A stretch of 48,128 nt of DNA from Bradyrhizobium sp. ARR65 (GTDB taxonomy: Bacteria > Pseudomonadota > Alphaproteobacteria > Rhizobiales > Xanthobacteraceae), in the NCBI RefSeq assembly GCF_000472385.1, contig NZ_AWZU01000026.1, positions 59,110 through 107,237 on the forward strand, written 5' to 3'. This document shows, piece after piece, positions 33,331 through 46,220 of the stretch (its first letter is position 1; every line of letters begins with the position of its first letter). The notes beneath the pieces were generated by a model. That model saw nothing but the letters and a program-made list of their open reading frames with translations, ran no database searches and was not told where the DNA came from. Position numbers and translations under genes: made by a program.

Positions 33331-33720
33331 CTAGACCGTGATCTCGTAGCCGATGTCGAGATCCGAGGCGGCAACCCCGCCCCGCATTCCCACGCTTTCC
33401 GGCGGCACCTCGATCAATATGACTTTGATGTCGCTTGCTGGGACACCGAAGGGCCCGAGATGCCGGACGATCGCCTTGTAGAGCGACCGCTTGGTGGCAG
33501 GCGTGCGGCCCGCAAACATCGTGATCTCGATATGGGTGTAGCGCTCGCCGGCTGATGCCGGAATCGCGAAATGTGTCGGCGGGTGTTCGACGAGGCGCAG
33601 CACCTTGTCGTGCTCCGGAGTATGCAGCGTCTCGACGATGGCTGTGTGGATGGCACTCAGGAACGCGGCCCCCTGCTCTTTTATCCAGCCTTGCCTCACC
33701 TCGGCCAGAACGTCCGGCAT
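33331..33720 (-). CDS. Tautomerase-superfamily protein
   Basis: A 129-residue double-length tautomerase (4-oxalocrotonate tautomerase-like fold). I chose the ATG at 33720 because GGGAGG lies just upstream and the protein then begins Met-Pro (MPDVLAEVRQGWIKEQG), leaving the catalytic amino-terminal proline after Met removal; the earlier ATG at 33750 would bury it. Two beta-alpha-beta units are visible, the second with THIEITMFAGRTPATKRSLYKAIVRHL and GVPASDIKVILIEVPPESVGMRGGVAA. These enzymes tautomerise or dehalogenate small acids. It is convergent with hisN. Confidence 0.88.
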   Translation of the reverse strand: MPDVLAEVRQGWIKEQGAAFLSAIHTAIVETLHTPEHDKVLRLVEHPPTHFAIPASAGERYTHIEITMFAGRTPATKRSLYKAIVRHLGPFGVPASDIKVILIEVPPESVGMRGGVAASDLDIGYEITV

Positions 33721-33841
33721 GTCTTCCTCCCATGCGCTGTACATAGACAAGCATGCCCCGGCCCAGCGGCTCGGACAATCCGGGAGTGACCAAGCCCAGC
33801 TTCGCCGCAGACGAAGGCTGTTTGTCGGCGCGACGAGCTCA

Positions 33842-34738
33842 TCAACGTGCGACAGCAGTCGAGCGCAGATGCTCCACCAACAGCTTCGCCGGCCGCGGCA
33901 GGCTCTTGAAATTGCGGGCGCAGATCACGAGCCTGCGGTCGGCCCAGGAATCCCTGATCCGCACGATCGCGATTGGCATCGACCGCGCGCAGCGTCTGGC
34001 TGCAGCTTCCGGCACCACGGCAACGCCGACATCGGCCGCTACCATCTGGCAGATGGCGTCGAAGTCGCGCAGGCGAGCGCGGAAATGCAGGCGCATGCCG
34101 AGCCGTGCGGCATGCTTGCCGATATGGACCTGCAGCGCGGTGGCGCTGGTGAGGCCGACAAAGGCGTGACCCGCGGTATCCTTGAAATCGATCTGCCGGC
34201 GCCCACCCAAGACGCTGCGGCGCGACGCCACCAAGGTCAGGCGGTCCTCGCTGAAGAGAAAGCGCTCGATGGTCTCGGGCAGTGCGTGCTCGGCGGCGAA
34301 GCCGAGATCGGCGGCGCCGCTCGCGATCGCCGCGGCGATGTCGGTGCTCTCGCGCTCCTCGACATCGACATTGATGTCGGGATGCTCACGCAAGAAGCTT
34401 GCCAATGCGCGTGGCAGATGTTCCGACAATCCGGATGTGTTGGCGAGCAGGAGCACGCTGGCGCGAACGCCCGAGGCAAAGCGGGCGAGATCGCCGCGCA
34501 TCGCTTCCACGTTATGGATCACGAGGCGCGCATGATCGAGCAGGCTTTCGCCGGCGGCGGTGAGCTCGACACCGCGGCGGCCACGCTTGAAGAGCGCAAC
34601 GCCAAACGCCTGCTCCAAGCCCTTGATCCGTTCGCTCGCGGAGGCGAGCGCGAGGTGAGCGCGGTCCGCCCCGCCCGTGATGCTGCGGGCATCCGCCACC
34701 GCGATGAAAAGCTGCAGATCGACGAGATCGAAGCGCAT
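33842..34738 (-). CDS. LysR-family transcriptional regulator
   Basis: A 298-residue LysR protein with ATG at 34738 and AGGAGG seven bases upstream. The winged helix is MRFDLVDLQLFIAVADARSI ... LALASASERIKGLEQAFGVALFKRGRRGVELT. The effector domain has the usual ADLGFAAEHALPETIERFLF and a C-terminal DVGVAVVPEAAARR segment. It is divergent from the TauE/SafE exporter gene with an 87-bp gap, so it most likely controls it. The ligand is unknown. Confidence 0.93.
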   Translation of the reverse strand: MRFDLVDLQLFIAVADARSITGGADRAHLALASASERIKGLEQAFGVALFKRGRRGVELTAAGESLLDHARLVIHNVEAMRGDLARFASGVRASVLLLANTSGLSEHLPRALASFLREHPDINVDVEERESTDIAAAIASGAADLGFAAEHALPETIERFLFSEDRLTLVASRRSVLGGRRQIDFKDTAGHAFVGLTSATALQVHIGKHAARLGMRLHFRARLRDFDAICQMVAADVGVAVVPEAAARRCARSMPIAIVRIRDSWADRRLVICARNFKSLPRPAKLLVEHLRSTAVAR

Positions 34739-34825
34739 GCGAGCCTCCTGCCTTCGGTGTTCTCGAAGGCTGTCTCCGTAACCTCCAGATTGTGCGCATT
34801 TCGCCGATCGGTCAATGTGCCCGGC

Positions 34826-35587
34826 ATGTTCGAGCCCATGCTGTTGCTGATCGCCGCCGTCTTCCTGCTTGCCGGATTCGTGAAGGGGGTGATCGGGCTG
34901 GGCCTGCCCACGGTCTCCATGGGGCTTCTGGCCGTGACGATGCAGCCGAGCAAGGCGCTCGCCATCGTCATCGCGCCCGCCATCATCACCAATATCTGGC
35001 AGACCTTCGGCGGCCCCTATTTGCTTGATATCGTCAAGCGGCTGTGGCCGTTGATGCTGTGCACGGTGGTGGGCAGCCTGTTGAATGCCGGGGCGATGAG
35101 CGGGCCTTACGCCCGCTACGGCACCATCGCGCTCGGGCTTCTGCTCGTGATCTACGCCGTCATCGGCTTGCGGCAATTCCGCCTGCGCGTCGAGCGCCGC
35201 AATGAGAAATGGGTCGGCGGCATCGTCGGCTTCGTGACCGGTATCATCTCCGCCTCCACCGGCGTGCAGGTGATCCCGTCGATGCCGTTCATGCAGGCGA
35301 TCGGCATGGAGAAGGACGAACTGGTCCAGGCGCTCGGCGTGTTCTTCACGGTGGCGACGCTAGCGCTCTCGGTCAATGTCAGCGCCGCCGGCATGCTCAC
35401 CGCGGCCACCGCGATCCCCGGCGGCATCGCCCTGGCGTGCTCCTTCGCCGGCATGTTCGTCGGCCAGGCGGTCCGCGCCAAGATGCCGACCGAGGCCTTC
35501 CGCCGCTGGTTCCTGGTCGCGATGATTCTGCTCGGCCTCTATCTGGCGGGCAGCGCGACCTACGAGCTGGGTGTGCACCGGAGCTGA
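34826..35587 (+). CDS. TauE/SafE-family sulfite/organosulfonate exporter
   Basis: A 253-residue membrane protein with about eight helices. The start at the ATG at 34826 gives MFEPMLLLIAAVFLLAGFVK; the much longer open frame upstream is a shadow of the LysR gene. The two family repeats are visible: FVKGVIGLGLPTVSMGLLAVTMQPSKALAI and VGFVTGIISASTGVQVIPSMPFMQAIG. It would export sulfite, sulfoacetate or similar anions. Together with the divergent LysR it forms a regulated pair. Confidence 0.9.
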   Translation: MFEPMLLLIAAVFLLAGFVKGVIGLGLPTVSMGLLAVTMQPSKALAIVIAPAIITNIWQTFGGPYLLDIVKRLWPLMLCTVVGSLLNAGAMSGPYARYGTIALGLLLVIYAVIGLRQFRLRVERRNEKWVGGIVGFVTGIISASTGVQVIPSMPFMQAIGMEKDELVQALGVFFTVATLALSVNVSAAGMLTAATAIPGGIALACSFAGMFVGQAVRAKMPTEAFRRWFLVAMILLGLYLAGSATYELGVHRS

Positions 35588-35814
35588 TATTCAGGGGCGC
35601 ATCGCAGGCCGGCCTCCTTCGGGGGCGGCTCCACATTAAGAATATCCCCCGACTTTGCCGGATCTCTGCGACTGCGATGCTTGGCAGCGGTGCCAAGCCT
35701 GGCCGAGTTAGGTTACACTCGATTTCCGAAAGGCTTCCGCCGGTAACAAGGTGTTCCCTAGGGCGGGCGGCCCGCCGCGTCCTGATCAGCCTGCAATCTG
35801 GAGCGCCCGAATCA

Positions 35815-37614
35815 ATGGAGAGACGTCTCGCGGCCATCATTTGCGCTGACGTCGCCGGCTACTCGCGCATGATGGGCGCTGACGAGGCAGGGACGCACGC
35901 GGCCTTCAAGGCGCATCGCGGCGCCATTTACCCCGTTATTCTCAACCATGGCGGCCGTGTCGTCAAAAATACCGGCGACGGCTTCCTGCTGGAATTTCCC
36001 AGCATCGTCGGCGCCACGCAAGCGGCCATCGCAATGCAAATGCTGATGGCGGAGCGCAACAAGCACCTGCCGGCCGATCGCGCCATGCATTTTCGCCTCG
36101 GCGTGCACATGGGCGATGTGATCGCCGATGAAGACGAGGTCTTCGGCGACGATGTGAACATCGCCGTTCGCCTCGAGCAGGTCGCGCCGCCGGGCGGGCT
36201 CGCGATCTCGGCAAAGGCCTATGGCGAGGCCGGCAGGCATCTCGCCGTCACGATGCACGGCGCCGGGAGCCATCGTTTCAAGAACATCGCCATGCCCGTG
36301 GACGTCTGGACCTGGCGGCCGACAGGCTCCGACGCGCGCCCTCGGGAGTTCGAGGGAATTCCCGGCCTTTCGGCGCAATACCGGCTGGCGATCGTGGGCG
36401 TTCTCCCCTTCGCCAATCTCAGCGACAGCGCCGACGAATATTTCTCCGACGGATTGACGGAGGACCTCATCCACGCGCTCTCGCTGCAATCCTTCTATCG
36501 GGTGCTGAGTCGAAATTCGACCTTCCCGTTCAAGGGACAAAGCTTGAGCGCACGCCTGATCGCGCGGGAGATCGACGCGACCTATCTGGTTCAGGGCTCG
36601 GTCCGCCGCGCGGGCGCGAAAATTCGCGTGACCGCCGAGCTCGTCGCTCCCGAGAGCGGCGAGCAACTATGGACCGGTCGTTACGACAGGGACATGGGCG
36701 AGCTGTTCGCGCTGCAGGACGAGATCACCACGAGCCTGTCGGCGGCGATCGCACCGGAGATTTTTCGCGCCGAGGCTTCCGCGCCGAACCGGTCACCGGC
36801 CACCGATCTGACCGCCTGGGATCGCTTCCTGCGAGGTCTCTCCCACTATTATCGCCAGACCAAGGCGGATTTCGAAACCTCGATCGACCTGTTCAAACAG
36901 GCCATCGCGCTCGATCCGGCACTCTCGATCGCACACGCCTATCTTGCGACCATCATGGTGCAGGGCGTGCATTATGGATGGATCAAGAGCACCCGCGACC
37001 TCTGGAGCTCGGCGATGACGCTCGCGGAGACCAGCGTGCGCCTAGATCCGCGCTCGTCGTTTGCGTTCTCGATCCTGGCCTATCTGCACGCGATGGGCGG
37101 GCACCACGAGGCCGCGCAGGATGCGATCAGAAAGGCGGTCGCCTTGAACCCCTACGACATGGGCGCGCGTGGCGTTCAGGGACTATGCCACCTTGCGAGC
37201 GGCGAACAGCGAGAGGCGATCGAGCTGTTTTCGATGGCGGTCCAACGCGGCAACAGCGATCCAAGATATCAATGGGCGGCACTTTCCGCGTTCAGCCATT
37301 ACCTGCTCGGACAATATGATGCCGCGCTGTCCTGGGCGCGCGAGGCGCTTTATTCGAATCCCAATCACCTTCAGGTTCTCGCGATACGCGCTGCTTCGCT
37401 CGCGCAGTTGGGGCGGGCCGAAGACGCGACAAAGGCTGCCGGAGTTTTGCTGAAGAACTATCCGGGTTTCACGGTCGAACGGCATTTGCGGAATTTCCGC
37501 TGGAAGAATCCTGATGATATCGCCCACTACCGCGATGGGCTTTTGAAGGCGGGCGCGCCCTTCGCGCGACTGACGCTCGTCGAATCCGGCCCCAAGCGCG
37601 CGGCCGATTCGTGA
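35815..37614 (+). CDS. Class III adenylate cyclase with TolB-like and TPR regions
   Basis: A 599-residue protein. The cyclase domain (about 1-170) starts MERRLAAIICADVAGYSRMM with metal Asp12, then NTGDGFLLEFPS with Asp55, and GVHMGDVIADEDEVFGDDVNIAVRLE. Next is a TolB-N/FlgO-like module (about 190-310): VGVLPFANLSDSADEYFSDG, VLSRNSTFPFKGQ, VQGSVRRAG and GEQLWTGRYDR. TPR repeats fill the rest (DPALSIAHAYLATI, LDPRSSFAFSILAYL, NPYDMGARGVQG, NPNHLQVLAIRAASL). The ATG at 35815 was chosen because it begins exactly at the domain. It has no signal peptide, so it should make cAMP in the cytosol, with the TPR part as an input. This architecture is expanded in Bradyrhizobium. It faces the lysE gene. 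Confidence 0.9.
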   Translation: MERRLAAIICADVAGYSRMMGADEAGTHAAFKAHRGAIYPVILNHGGRVVKNTGDGFLLEFPSIVGATQAAIAMQMLMAERNKHLPADRAMHFRLGVHMGDVIADEDEVFGDDVNIAVRLEQVAPPGGLAISAKAYGEAGRHLAVTMHGAGSHRFKNIAMPVDVWTWRPTGSDARPREFEGIPGLSAQYRLAIVGVLPFANLSDSADEYFSDGLTEDLIHALSLQSFYRVLSRNSTFPFKGQSLSARLIAREIDATYLVQGSVRRAGAKIRVTAELVAPESGEQLWTGRYDRDMGELFALQDEITTSLSAAIAPEIFRAEASAPNRSPATDLTAWDRFLRGLSHYYRQTKADFETSIDLFKQAIALDPALSIAHAYLATIMVQGVHYGWIKSTRDLWSSAMTLAETSVRLDPRSSFAFSILAYLHAMGGHHEAAQDAIRKAVALNPYDMGARGVQGLCHLASGEQREAIELFSMAVQRGNSDPRYQWAALSAFSHYLLGQYDAALSWAREALYSNPNHLQVLAIRAASLAQLGRAEDATKAAGVLLKNYPGFTVERHLRNFRWKNPDDIAHYRDGLLKAGAPFARLTLVESGPKRAADS

Positions 37615-37618
37615 TGCT

Positions 37619-38263
37619 TCACCTCGCCTGCAGCAGAGCGATGCGGGCGCCGAGATAGACGAACATGCCACCCAGCGCGCGATTGATCCAGGCCATCGCC
37701 CGGCCCGATCCCCTGACACGGTGCGCCGTCCTTGCCGCGAACGCTGCAACGCCGAGGCACCACAGCAAACCGTTGCAAATGAAGATCAGGCCCAGCGCCA
37801 GGAAGGCCAGCCCCTTATGCGCCGAATCCGCCGCCACGAATTGGGGCAGGAAGGCAAGGAAAAACAGCGCCACTTTGGGATTGAGCACGTTGGTGAGCGC
37901 GCCCTGCCAAAACACAGGGCGCAATGAGATCTCGCTGTCCTTGGTCGCCGTTTGCTCGGGCTGCGCGTGTGCCGTTTGGCGCGACAGCAGCATCCTGATC
38001 CCGATGAAACACAGATAGGCCGCGCCGGCCCACTTCACCACCGTGAATGCCGTCGCCGACGCCGCCAGCAGCGCCGAGAGCCCAGCCGCGCAGGCAAAGA
38101 CATGGACAAGGCAACCGGAGCTGATCCCGAGCGCCGCCGCCGCTCCGCCGCGCCAGCCGAGCTGCGCGCTGCGGCCGACGATGTAGGCCGTATCAGGTCC
38201 CGGCGTGATGTTGAGCACGAGACCCGAGACGATGAACAGCCAGAGATCGTGAATGCCGAGCAT
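37619..38263 (-). CDS. LysE-family amino-acid exporter
   Basis: A 214-residue membrane protein with about six helices. The N-terminus LWLFIVSGLVLNITPGPDTAYIVGRSAQLG is the RhtB/LysE hallmark, and ALTNVLNPKVALFFLAFLPQF is the conserved helix. ATG at 38263 lies six bases behind the lipase gene's stop, so both form one transcript. Members export lysine, threonine, homoserine and analogues; the substrate is not predictable. Confidence 0.92.
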   Translation of the reverse strand: MLGIHDLWLFIVSGLVLNITPGPDTAYIVGRSAQLGWRGGAAAALGISSGCLVHVFACAAGLSALLAASATAFTVVKWAGAAYLCFIGIRMLLSRQTAHAQPEQTATKDSEISLRPVFWQGALTNVLNPKVALFFLAFLPQFVAADSAHKGLAFLALGLIFICNGLLWCLGVAAFAARTAHRVRGSGRAMAWINRALGGMFVYLGARIALLQAR

Positions 38264-38269
38264 GGTGTC

Positions 38270-39217
38270 TCACTTGAACGGCGGCGAGCCCGGGATGAAG
38301 GCGTCGAAGGCCGCCCAGAACTGCGAGCGGTAGCGGTCCTGCTCCTGCAGGATCTCGTGCTTGGAGCCGGCGATGACGAGATGCGAGCCGGCGCGCAAGT
38401 GATAGGCGAACTCTTCAATCGCCGGCGTCGACACGACAGTGTCGTTGGAGGCCGCGAGCATCAGGATCGGCTGGCGGATTTTCGATGGGTAGTCGTATTT
38501 GCGAAAGGTGACCATGGCGCGAAAGGCGCTGTCGGCCCAGGCGACGGTTGGCGCGGCGATGCCAAGCGTCGGGTCCTCGTCCAGGATCGCGGCGTTGCGG
38601 GCATAGCGCACGGGATCGCTGGTCACGGGATTGCTGAGGAAAGCGTCGGTACCGGTGAGCTTGCCGCTGCCGCCCGGCACATACTGTCCACCCTGGCCCA
38701 AGAGCCGGAGCGCGCGCGCAAATGCGCGCACCGGAAGCGTCGTCAGACGTCCCGGCAGATCGATCATCGGCGCCGACAACACCACGCGGTCGAACCAGCG
38801 CTTGCCGGCATGCGCGATCCGCAGCAGCACCGTCCCGCCCATCGAGTGGGCGAGCGCGAAATAGGGCGGCGGGCAATCCGGCAGCACGACCTGCTGCACG
38901 AAGCTTTCGACGTCGATCTCATAGTCGGCGAAACTTCGCACATAGCCCTTGCGCGGATCGCGCAACCGCCGCGACGAATGGCCCTGCCCGCGCCAGTCGA
39001 TCATCGCCACCGCAAAGCCGCGGTCACGCAGATCGCGCACGGTCTCGAAATATTTCTCGATCATCTCGCCGCGCCCGGTGAACACGCAGACCGTGCCCTT
39101 GCGGCCCGACGGCGGCAACCAGCGCGCGAAGCGCAGTTCGGCACCGTCAGGGGTCTTGATGATGCCGCTGACCGCGCCCTCGGGGACGGGATTGGCGGGG
39201 ATGGAGACCAGCGTCAT
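38270..39217 (-). CDS. Alpha/beta hydrolase, lysophospholipase (PldB) type
   Basis: A 315-residue serine hydrolase. Key motifs: CVFTGRGEMIEKYFE (oxyanion loop form), AMIDWRGQGHSSR, the nucleophile elbow ALAHSMGGTVLL, ILMLAASNDTVVS (Asp) and GSKHEILQEQD (His). It resembles lysophospholipase L2 or monoacylglycerol lipase. ATG at 39217. It precedes the LysE exporter by six bases and is probably co-transcribed; the functional link is unclear. Confidence 0.9.
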   Translation of the reverse strand: MTLVSIPANPVPEGAVSGIIKTPDGAELRFARWLPPSGRKGTVCVFTGRGEMIEKYFETVRDLRDRGFAVAMIDWRGQGHSSRRLRDPRKGYVRSFADYEIDVESFVQQVVLPDCPPPYFALAHSMGGTVLLRIAHAGKRWFDRVVLSAPMIDLPGRLTTLPVRAFARALRLLGQGGQYVPGGSGKLTGTDAFLSNPVTSDPVRYARNAAILDEDPTLGIAAPTVAWADSAFRAMVTFRKYDYPSKIRQPILMLAASNDTVVSTPAIEEFAYHLRAGSHLVIAGSKHEILQEQDRYRSQFWAAFDAFIPGSPPFK

Positions 39218-39303
39218 GACGTTTCGCGCGGTAGGTGAAGAGTGCTGGAATTCAAGGGATGGACAAGGGAGGGAACATCAAAAAGGGACGTCGGTCGCGC
39301 CCT

Positions 39304-39332
39304 CTTGAACGCGGATCTCATCCCTCCCATAT
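39304..39332 (+). promoter_or_regulatory. Candidate heat-shock promoter of the hsp20 gene
   Basis: CTTGAA (39304-39309) and TCCCATAT (39325-39332) resemble the sigma-32 elements CTTGAA and CCCCATNT with 15 bases between. The same region also reads as TTGAAC-17-CATATC, a weaker sigma-70 form. The transcript would start near 39340, giving a leader of about 110 nt. Confidence 0.5.
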
Positions 39333-39339
39333 CACCATC

Positions 39340-39450
39340 GTGCAGGCCGCTACCAGTGTTTCGGATCTCCGGACATCAGGCTGCACAAGTTTAAAGCCCG
39401 GCCCGATGGCGGGCGGGTTCACTGCAACAGTCGCTCAATGGAGGACTTAC
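39340..39450 (+). promoter_or_regulatory. ROSE-type RNA thermometer in the hsp20 leader
   Basis: The last hairpin of the leader is AGUC-(G)-CUC-AAUG-GAG-GACU (39429-39447): the SD sequence GGAGGAC pairs with UCGCUC and a single unpaired G faces the Shine-Dalgarno strand. That bulged G within U(U/C)GCU is the defining feature of ROSE elements, which hold the ribosome site closed at low temperature and open it on heat shock. The start codon follows three bases later. A GC-rich stem GCCCG/CGGGC (about 39398-39418) lies upstream, as in other ROSE leaders. ROSE was first found ahead of Bradyrhizobium small heat-shock genes. Confidence 0.8.
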
Positions 39451-39927
39451 ATGCGTACCTACGATCTCACCCCGTTTTATCGTTCCACCGTCGGTTTCGA
39501 CCGTCTCTTCTCCCTGCTCGACCAGGTGACCTCGGATGGCAGCCCAGGCTATCCGCCCTACAATATCGAGCGGACCGGCGAGAACGCCTACCGTATCAGC
39601 GTCGCGGTCTCCGGCTTCTCGAGGGATGAGCTTTCCATCGTCGCGAAAGAGAACACGCTGACGATCAAGGGCGAGAAAGTCGCCAACGAGAACAGCAAGG
39701 ACAAGGCCGAAGTGCTCTATCGCGGCATCGCCGCCCGCGCCTTCGAACGTGTCTTCCAGCTCGCCGATTTCGTCGTGGTGAAGAATGCTTCGCTCGAGAA
39801 CGGCCTGCTCCACGTCGACCTCGTGCGCGAGATCCCCGAGGCCAAGAAGCCCCGGCAGATCCCGATCAACGGTGCTGCGCAAGCTGCGCAGGTGACCAGC
39901 GGCTCGGCTGACAAGGCCGCCGCCTAA
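39451..39927 (+). CDS. Small heat-shock protein (Hsp20/IbpA family)
   Basis: A 158-residue cytosolic holdase chaperone. The ATG at 39451 gives MRTYDLTPFYRSTVGFDRLFSLL, the N-terminus typical of class A rhizobial sHsps. The alpha-crystallin domain runs from about PPYNIERTGENAYRISVAVSG to ASLENGLLHVDLVREIPEA, with the C-terminal P-R-Q-I-P-I motif that anchors oligomers. An Ala-rich tail follows. Its production should be temperature-controlled through the ROSE element. A terminator follows the gene. Confidence 0.95.
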   Translation: MRTYDLTPFYRSTVGFDRLFSLLDQVTSDGSPGYPPYNIERTGENAYRISVAVSGFSRDELSIVAKENTLTIKGEKVANENSKDKAEVLYRGIAARAFERVFQLADFVVVKNASLENGLLHVDLVREIPEAKKPRQIPINGAAQAAQVTSGSADKAAA

Positions 39928-39955
39928 CCGTTGAAATTCTGACGAACTGATCAAG

Positions 39956-39983
39956 ACGCCCCGGAGAAACCGGGGCGTTTTTT
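39956..39983 (+). terminator. Rho-independent terminator after hsp20
   Basis: ACGCCCCGG-AGAAA-CCGGGGCGT, a perfect 9-bp stem, followed by TTTTT (to 39983). Confidence 0.95.
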
Positions 39984-40030
39984 GTTGGCCTGCTGCAGCA
40001 AGCACGCCAGGCGGCCCAGTCACGCGATCC

Positions 40031-40128
40031 CGTCATTCCGGGGCGGTGCGCAAGCACCGAACGTGCAATCTCGCGCCATAAGCTCTGGATTCCGGGTTCG
40101 CGCGCTTTGCGCGCGCCCTGGAATGACG
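40031..40128. repeat. Palindromic intergenic repeat, family B
   Basis: Begins CGTCATTCCGGGGCG and ends GCGCCCTGGAATGACG. It fills the space between the hsp20 terminator and the next gene. Confidence 0.92.
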
Positions 40129-40174
40129 TTCGCTTGGGGACGCTTGTTTGGGGACGATTGCTGGGGGACTGCCC

Positions 40175-40915
40175 CTACTCCAGCCCCTGTACCGGGGGCA
40201 TGGGCTCGGTCGGCTTGATCTGCGACTCCGGCGGCTTGGTCTCGCCGACGGTGGCGCCAATGGCGCTGGCCGGCGGTGGTGTGACCGCCGCTGTTTGCGG
40301 CTGCGGCGGGGCGGACTTCTCCGCAGACGACTGCGGCACCCGCTCGGCCGACTTGGCGGGAACCGTGGCCGCCGGCTTCGGCGCGCGACTGGCCATATGC
40401 GGGATCGGAGCCGGCGGCCGTGGCACGCCGCGGACCACGGTCGGCATCGGCACCGCGGCCTGTGCTCCGTAAGGCGTCCTCAGCCCGGAATTATCGGTCC
40501 TGCCGCCCCAAAAGGCCGGCATGAAACGGATGATCCGTCCGGTGCGACCATCGATCACGAGCCTGCCGTCCTCACCATCCGGATCGATGGCGGAGATTTC
40601 GTAGACATAGCCTTGGCGGCGCGGCAGGCCGAACGGCAAGAACCCGTTTTCGCGCAACACTGCGTAGACCTCGCGAGGCGGCAGCAGCGCCGGCTCATAG
40701 CCATAGGACTCGGCGCCATAGGGCTCGGCGGGGACGTAAGATGGCGCGCCGTAAGGCGGTGGCGCCGGCGGCGGACCGCCATAGGGGCCATCGAAATCGG
40801 ACACCAGGTGATAGAATGTCCGGCCGGTATCGGCGGGCGCCGGCGCCTGCGCGCCAGCGGCCGAGACCAAAAGAACTGATACGGCCGAGACGGCCCACCT
40901 TGTGAGCAGCTTCAT
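40175..40915 (-). CDS. Secreted proline-rich protein of unknown function
   Basis: A 246-residue exported protein. The ATG at 40915 gives the signal peptide MKLLTRWAVSAVSVLLVSAA cleaved near GAQA; upstream in-frame codons look non-coding. After a Pro/Tyr/Gly-rich linker (GPYGGPPPAPPPYG) there is one small domain, REVYAVLRENGFLPFGLPRR to GRLVIDGRTGRIIRFMPAF, in which the L-V-D-x-x-T-G-x-I pattern resembles a PepSY-type unit. The last 90 residues are Pro/Ala-rich and disordered. Bradyrhizobium genomes carry many such proteins; the role is unknown. Confidence 0.8.
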   Translation of the reverse strand: MKLLTRWAVSAVSVLLVSAAGAQAPAPADTGRTFYHLVSDFDGPYGGPPPAPPPYGAPSYVPAEPYGAESYGYEPALLPPREVYAVLRENGFLPFGLPRRQGYVYEISAIDPDGEDGRLVIDGRTGRIIRFMPAFWGGRTDNSGLRTPYGAQAAVPMPTVVRGVPRPPAPIPHMASRAPKPAATVPAKSAERVPQSSAEKSAPPQPQTAAVTPPPASAIGATVGETKPPESQIKPTEPMPPVQGLE

Positions 40916-41005
40916 TGCTTTATGGCTCCACTTGAGCCCCCAATGGTTAAGAGTCTTTGGGGATTTCGGCGGTCCTTGGGCCGGATCACGGCGCGCTTGC
41001 TTCAA

Positions 41006-41333
41006 ATCCGGGGCGCGCTAAATGTTGACCTGCGGACATGCCAGCCGCGCAAGGACTTTCACGCGCTTGTGTGATAGACAAAAGTTTGGCATGGTCGGTG
41101 TTAGGACAGTCTTGCTGTCTCAAATTTTTGGGCAACCCCGGCACTGGGATTGCAGCGAAGATTCGGCGCTTAACGAGCACCGGAAAGTGCAGGCAAGGCC
41201 GTTCTGAACGCCAGCGCCTGAAACCTAAAAATCCGGCTCGCGGAGGACGAGCGGTGGCCCGGTGGGTGCCGCGGAACGCCGAAGGTGCGCCGGACGATGA
41301 GCCACCGCACCCAGCCGGATTGAGAGGAATAAA
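41006..41333. other. gltB upstream region
   Basis: A 328-bp gap with no gene. The last 100 bp form the structured leader listed separately. Further up, GACAG-TCTTG-CTGTC and a T-run near 41105-41130 could be a weak hairpin terminator or attenuator. Confidence 0.5.
41231..41320 (+). promoter_or_regulatory. Structured leader RNA candidate just ahead of gltB
   Basis: Two nested pairs of perfectly complementary 8-mers: ATCCGGCT (41231-41238) with AGCCGGAT (41313-41320), and GCGGTGGC (41251-41258) with GCCACCGC (41301-41308). The 42-base apical part can fold further (CCGG...CCGG). The ribosome site GAGAGGAAT begins right after the outer stem. This is the layout of a cis-acting regulatory RNA, but I know no family that matches. 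Confidence 0.5.
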
Positions 41334-46067
<4,734 letters not shown>

Positions 46068-46080
46068 ATAAATCTTCGGC

Positions 46081-46124
46081 CCTCATGGTGAGGAGGCGCG
46101 AAAGTGCCGTCTCGAACCATGAGG
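46081..46124. repeat. Palindromic repeat, family E
   Basis: Arms CCTCATGGTGAGGAG and CTCGAACCATGAGG. It sits between gltB and gltD. Confidence 0.88.
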
Positions 46125-46140
46125 CCACCAGCGGGGCCTT

Positions 46141-46180
46141 CATCCTTCGAGACGCGCGTTCTGCGCTCCTCAGGATGAGG
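46141..46180. repeat. Palindromic repeat, family D
   Basis: Arms CATCCTTCGAGAC and CTCCTCAGGATGAGG, adjacent to the family E copy. The same pair occurs at 18811-18922. Confidence 0.88.
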
Positions 46181-46220
46181 TCCGGAGAAACAAGTTAGAG
46201 CGGCAGGGACTACGGGTTAA

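Noticed and set aside
33605..34825. Very long plus-strand extension of the TauE/SafE gene
   Set aside because: The upstream part is antisense to the LysR gene; membrane-protein sequence begins only at the ATG at 34826.
41086..41106. Possible sigma-54 promoter (TTGGCATGGTCGGTGTTAGG) upstream of gltB
   Set aside because: Has the GG of the -24 element but lacks the GC of the -12 element (TTGC).
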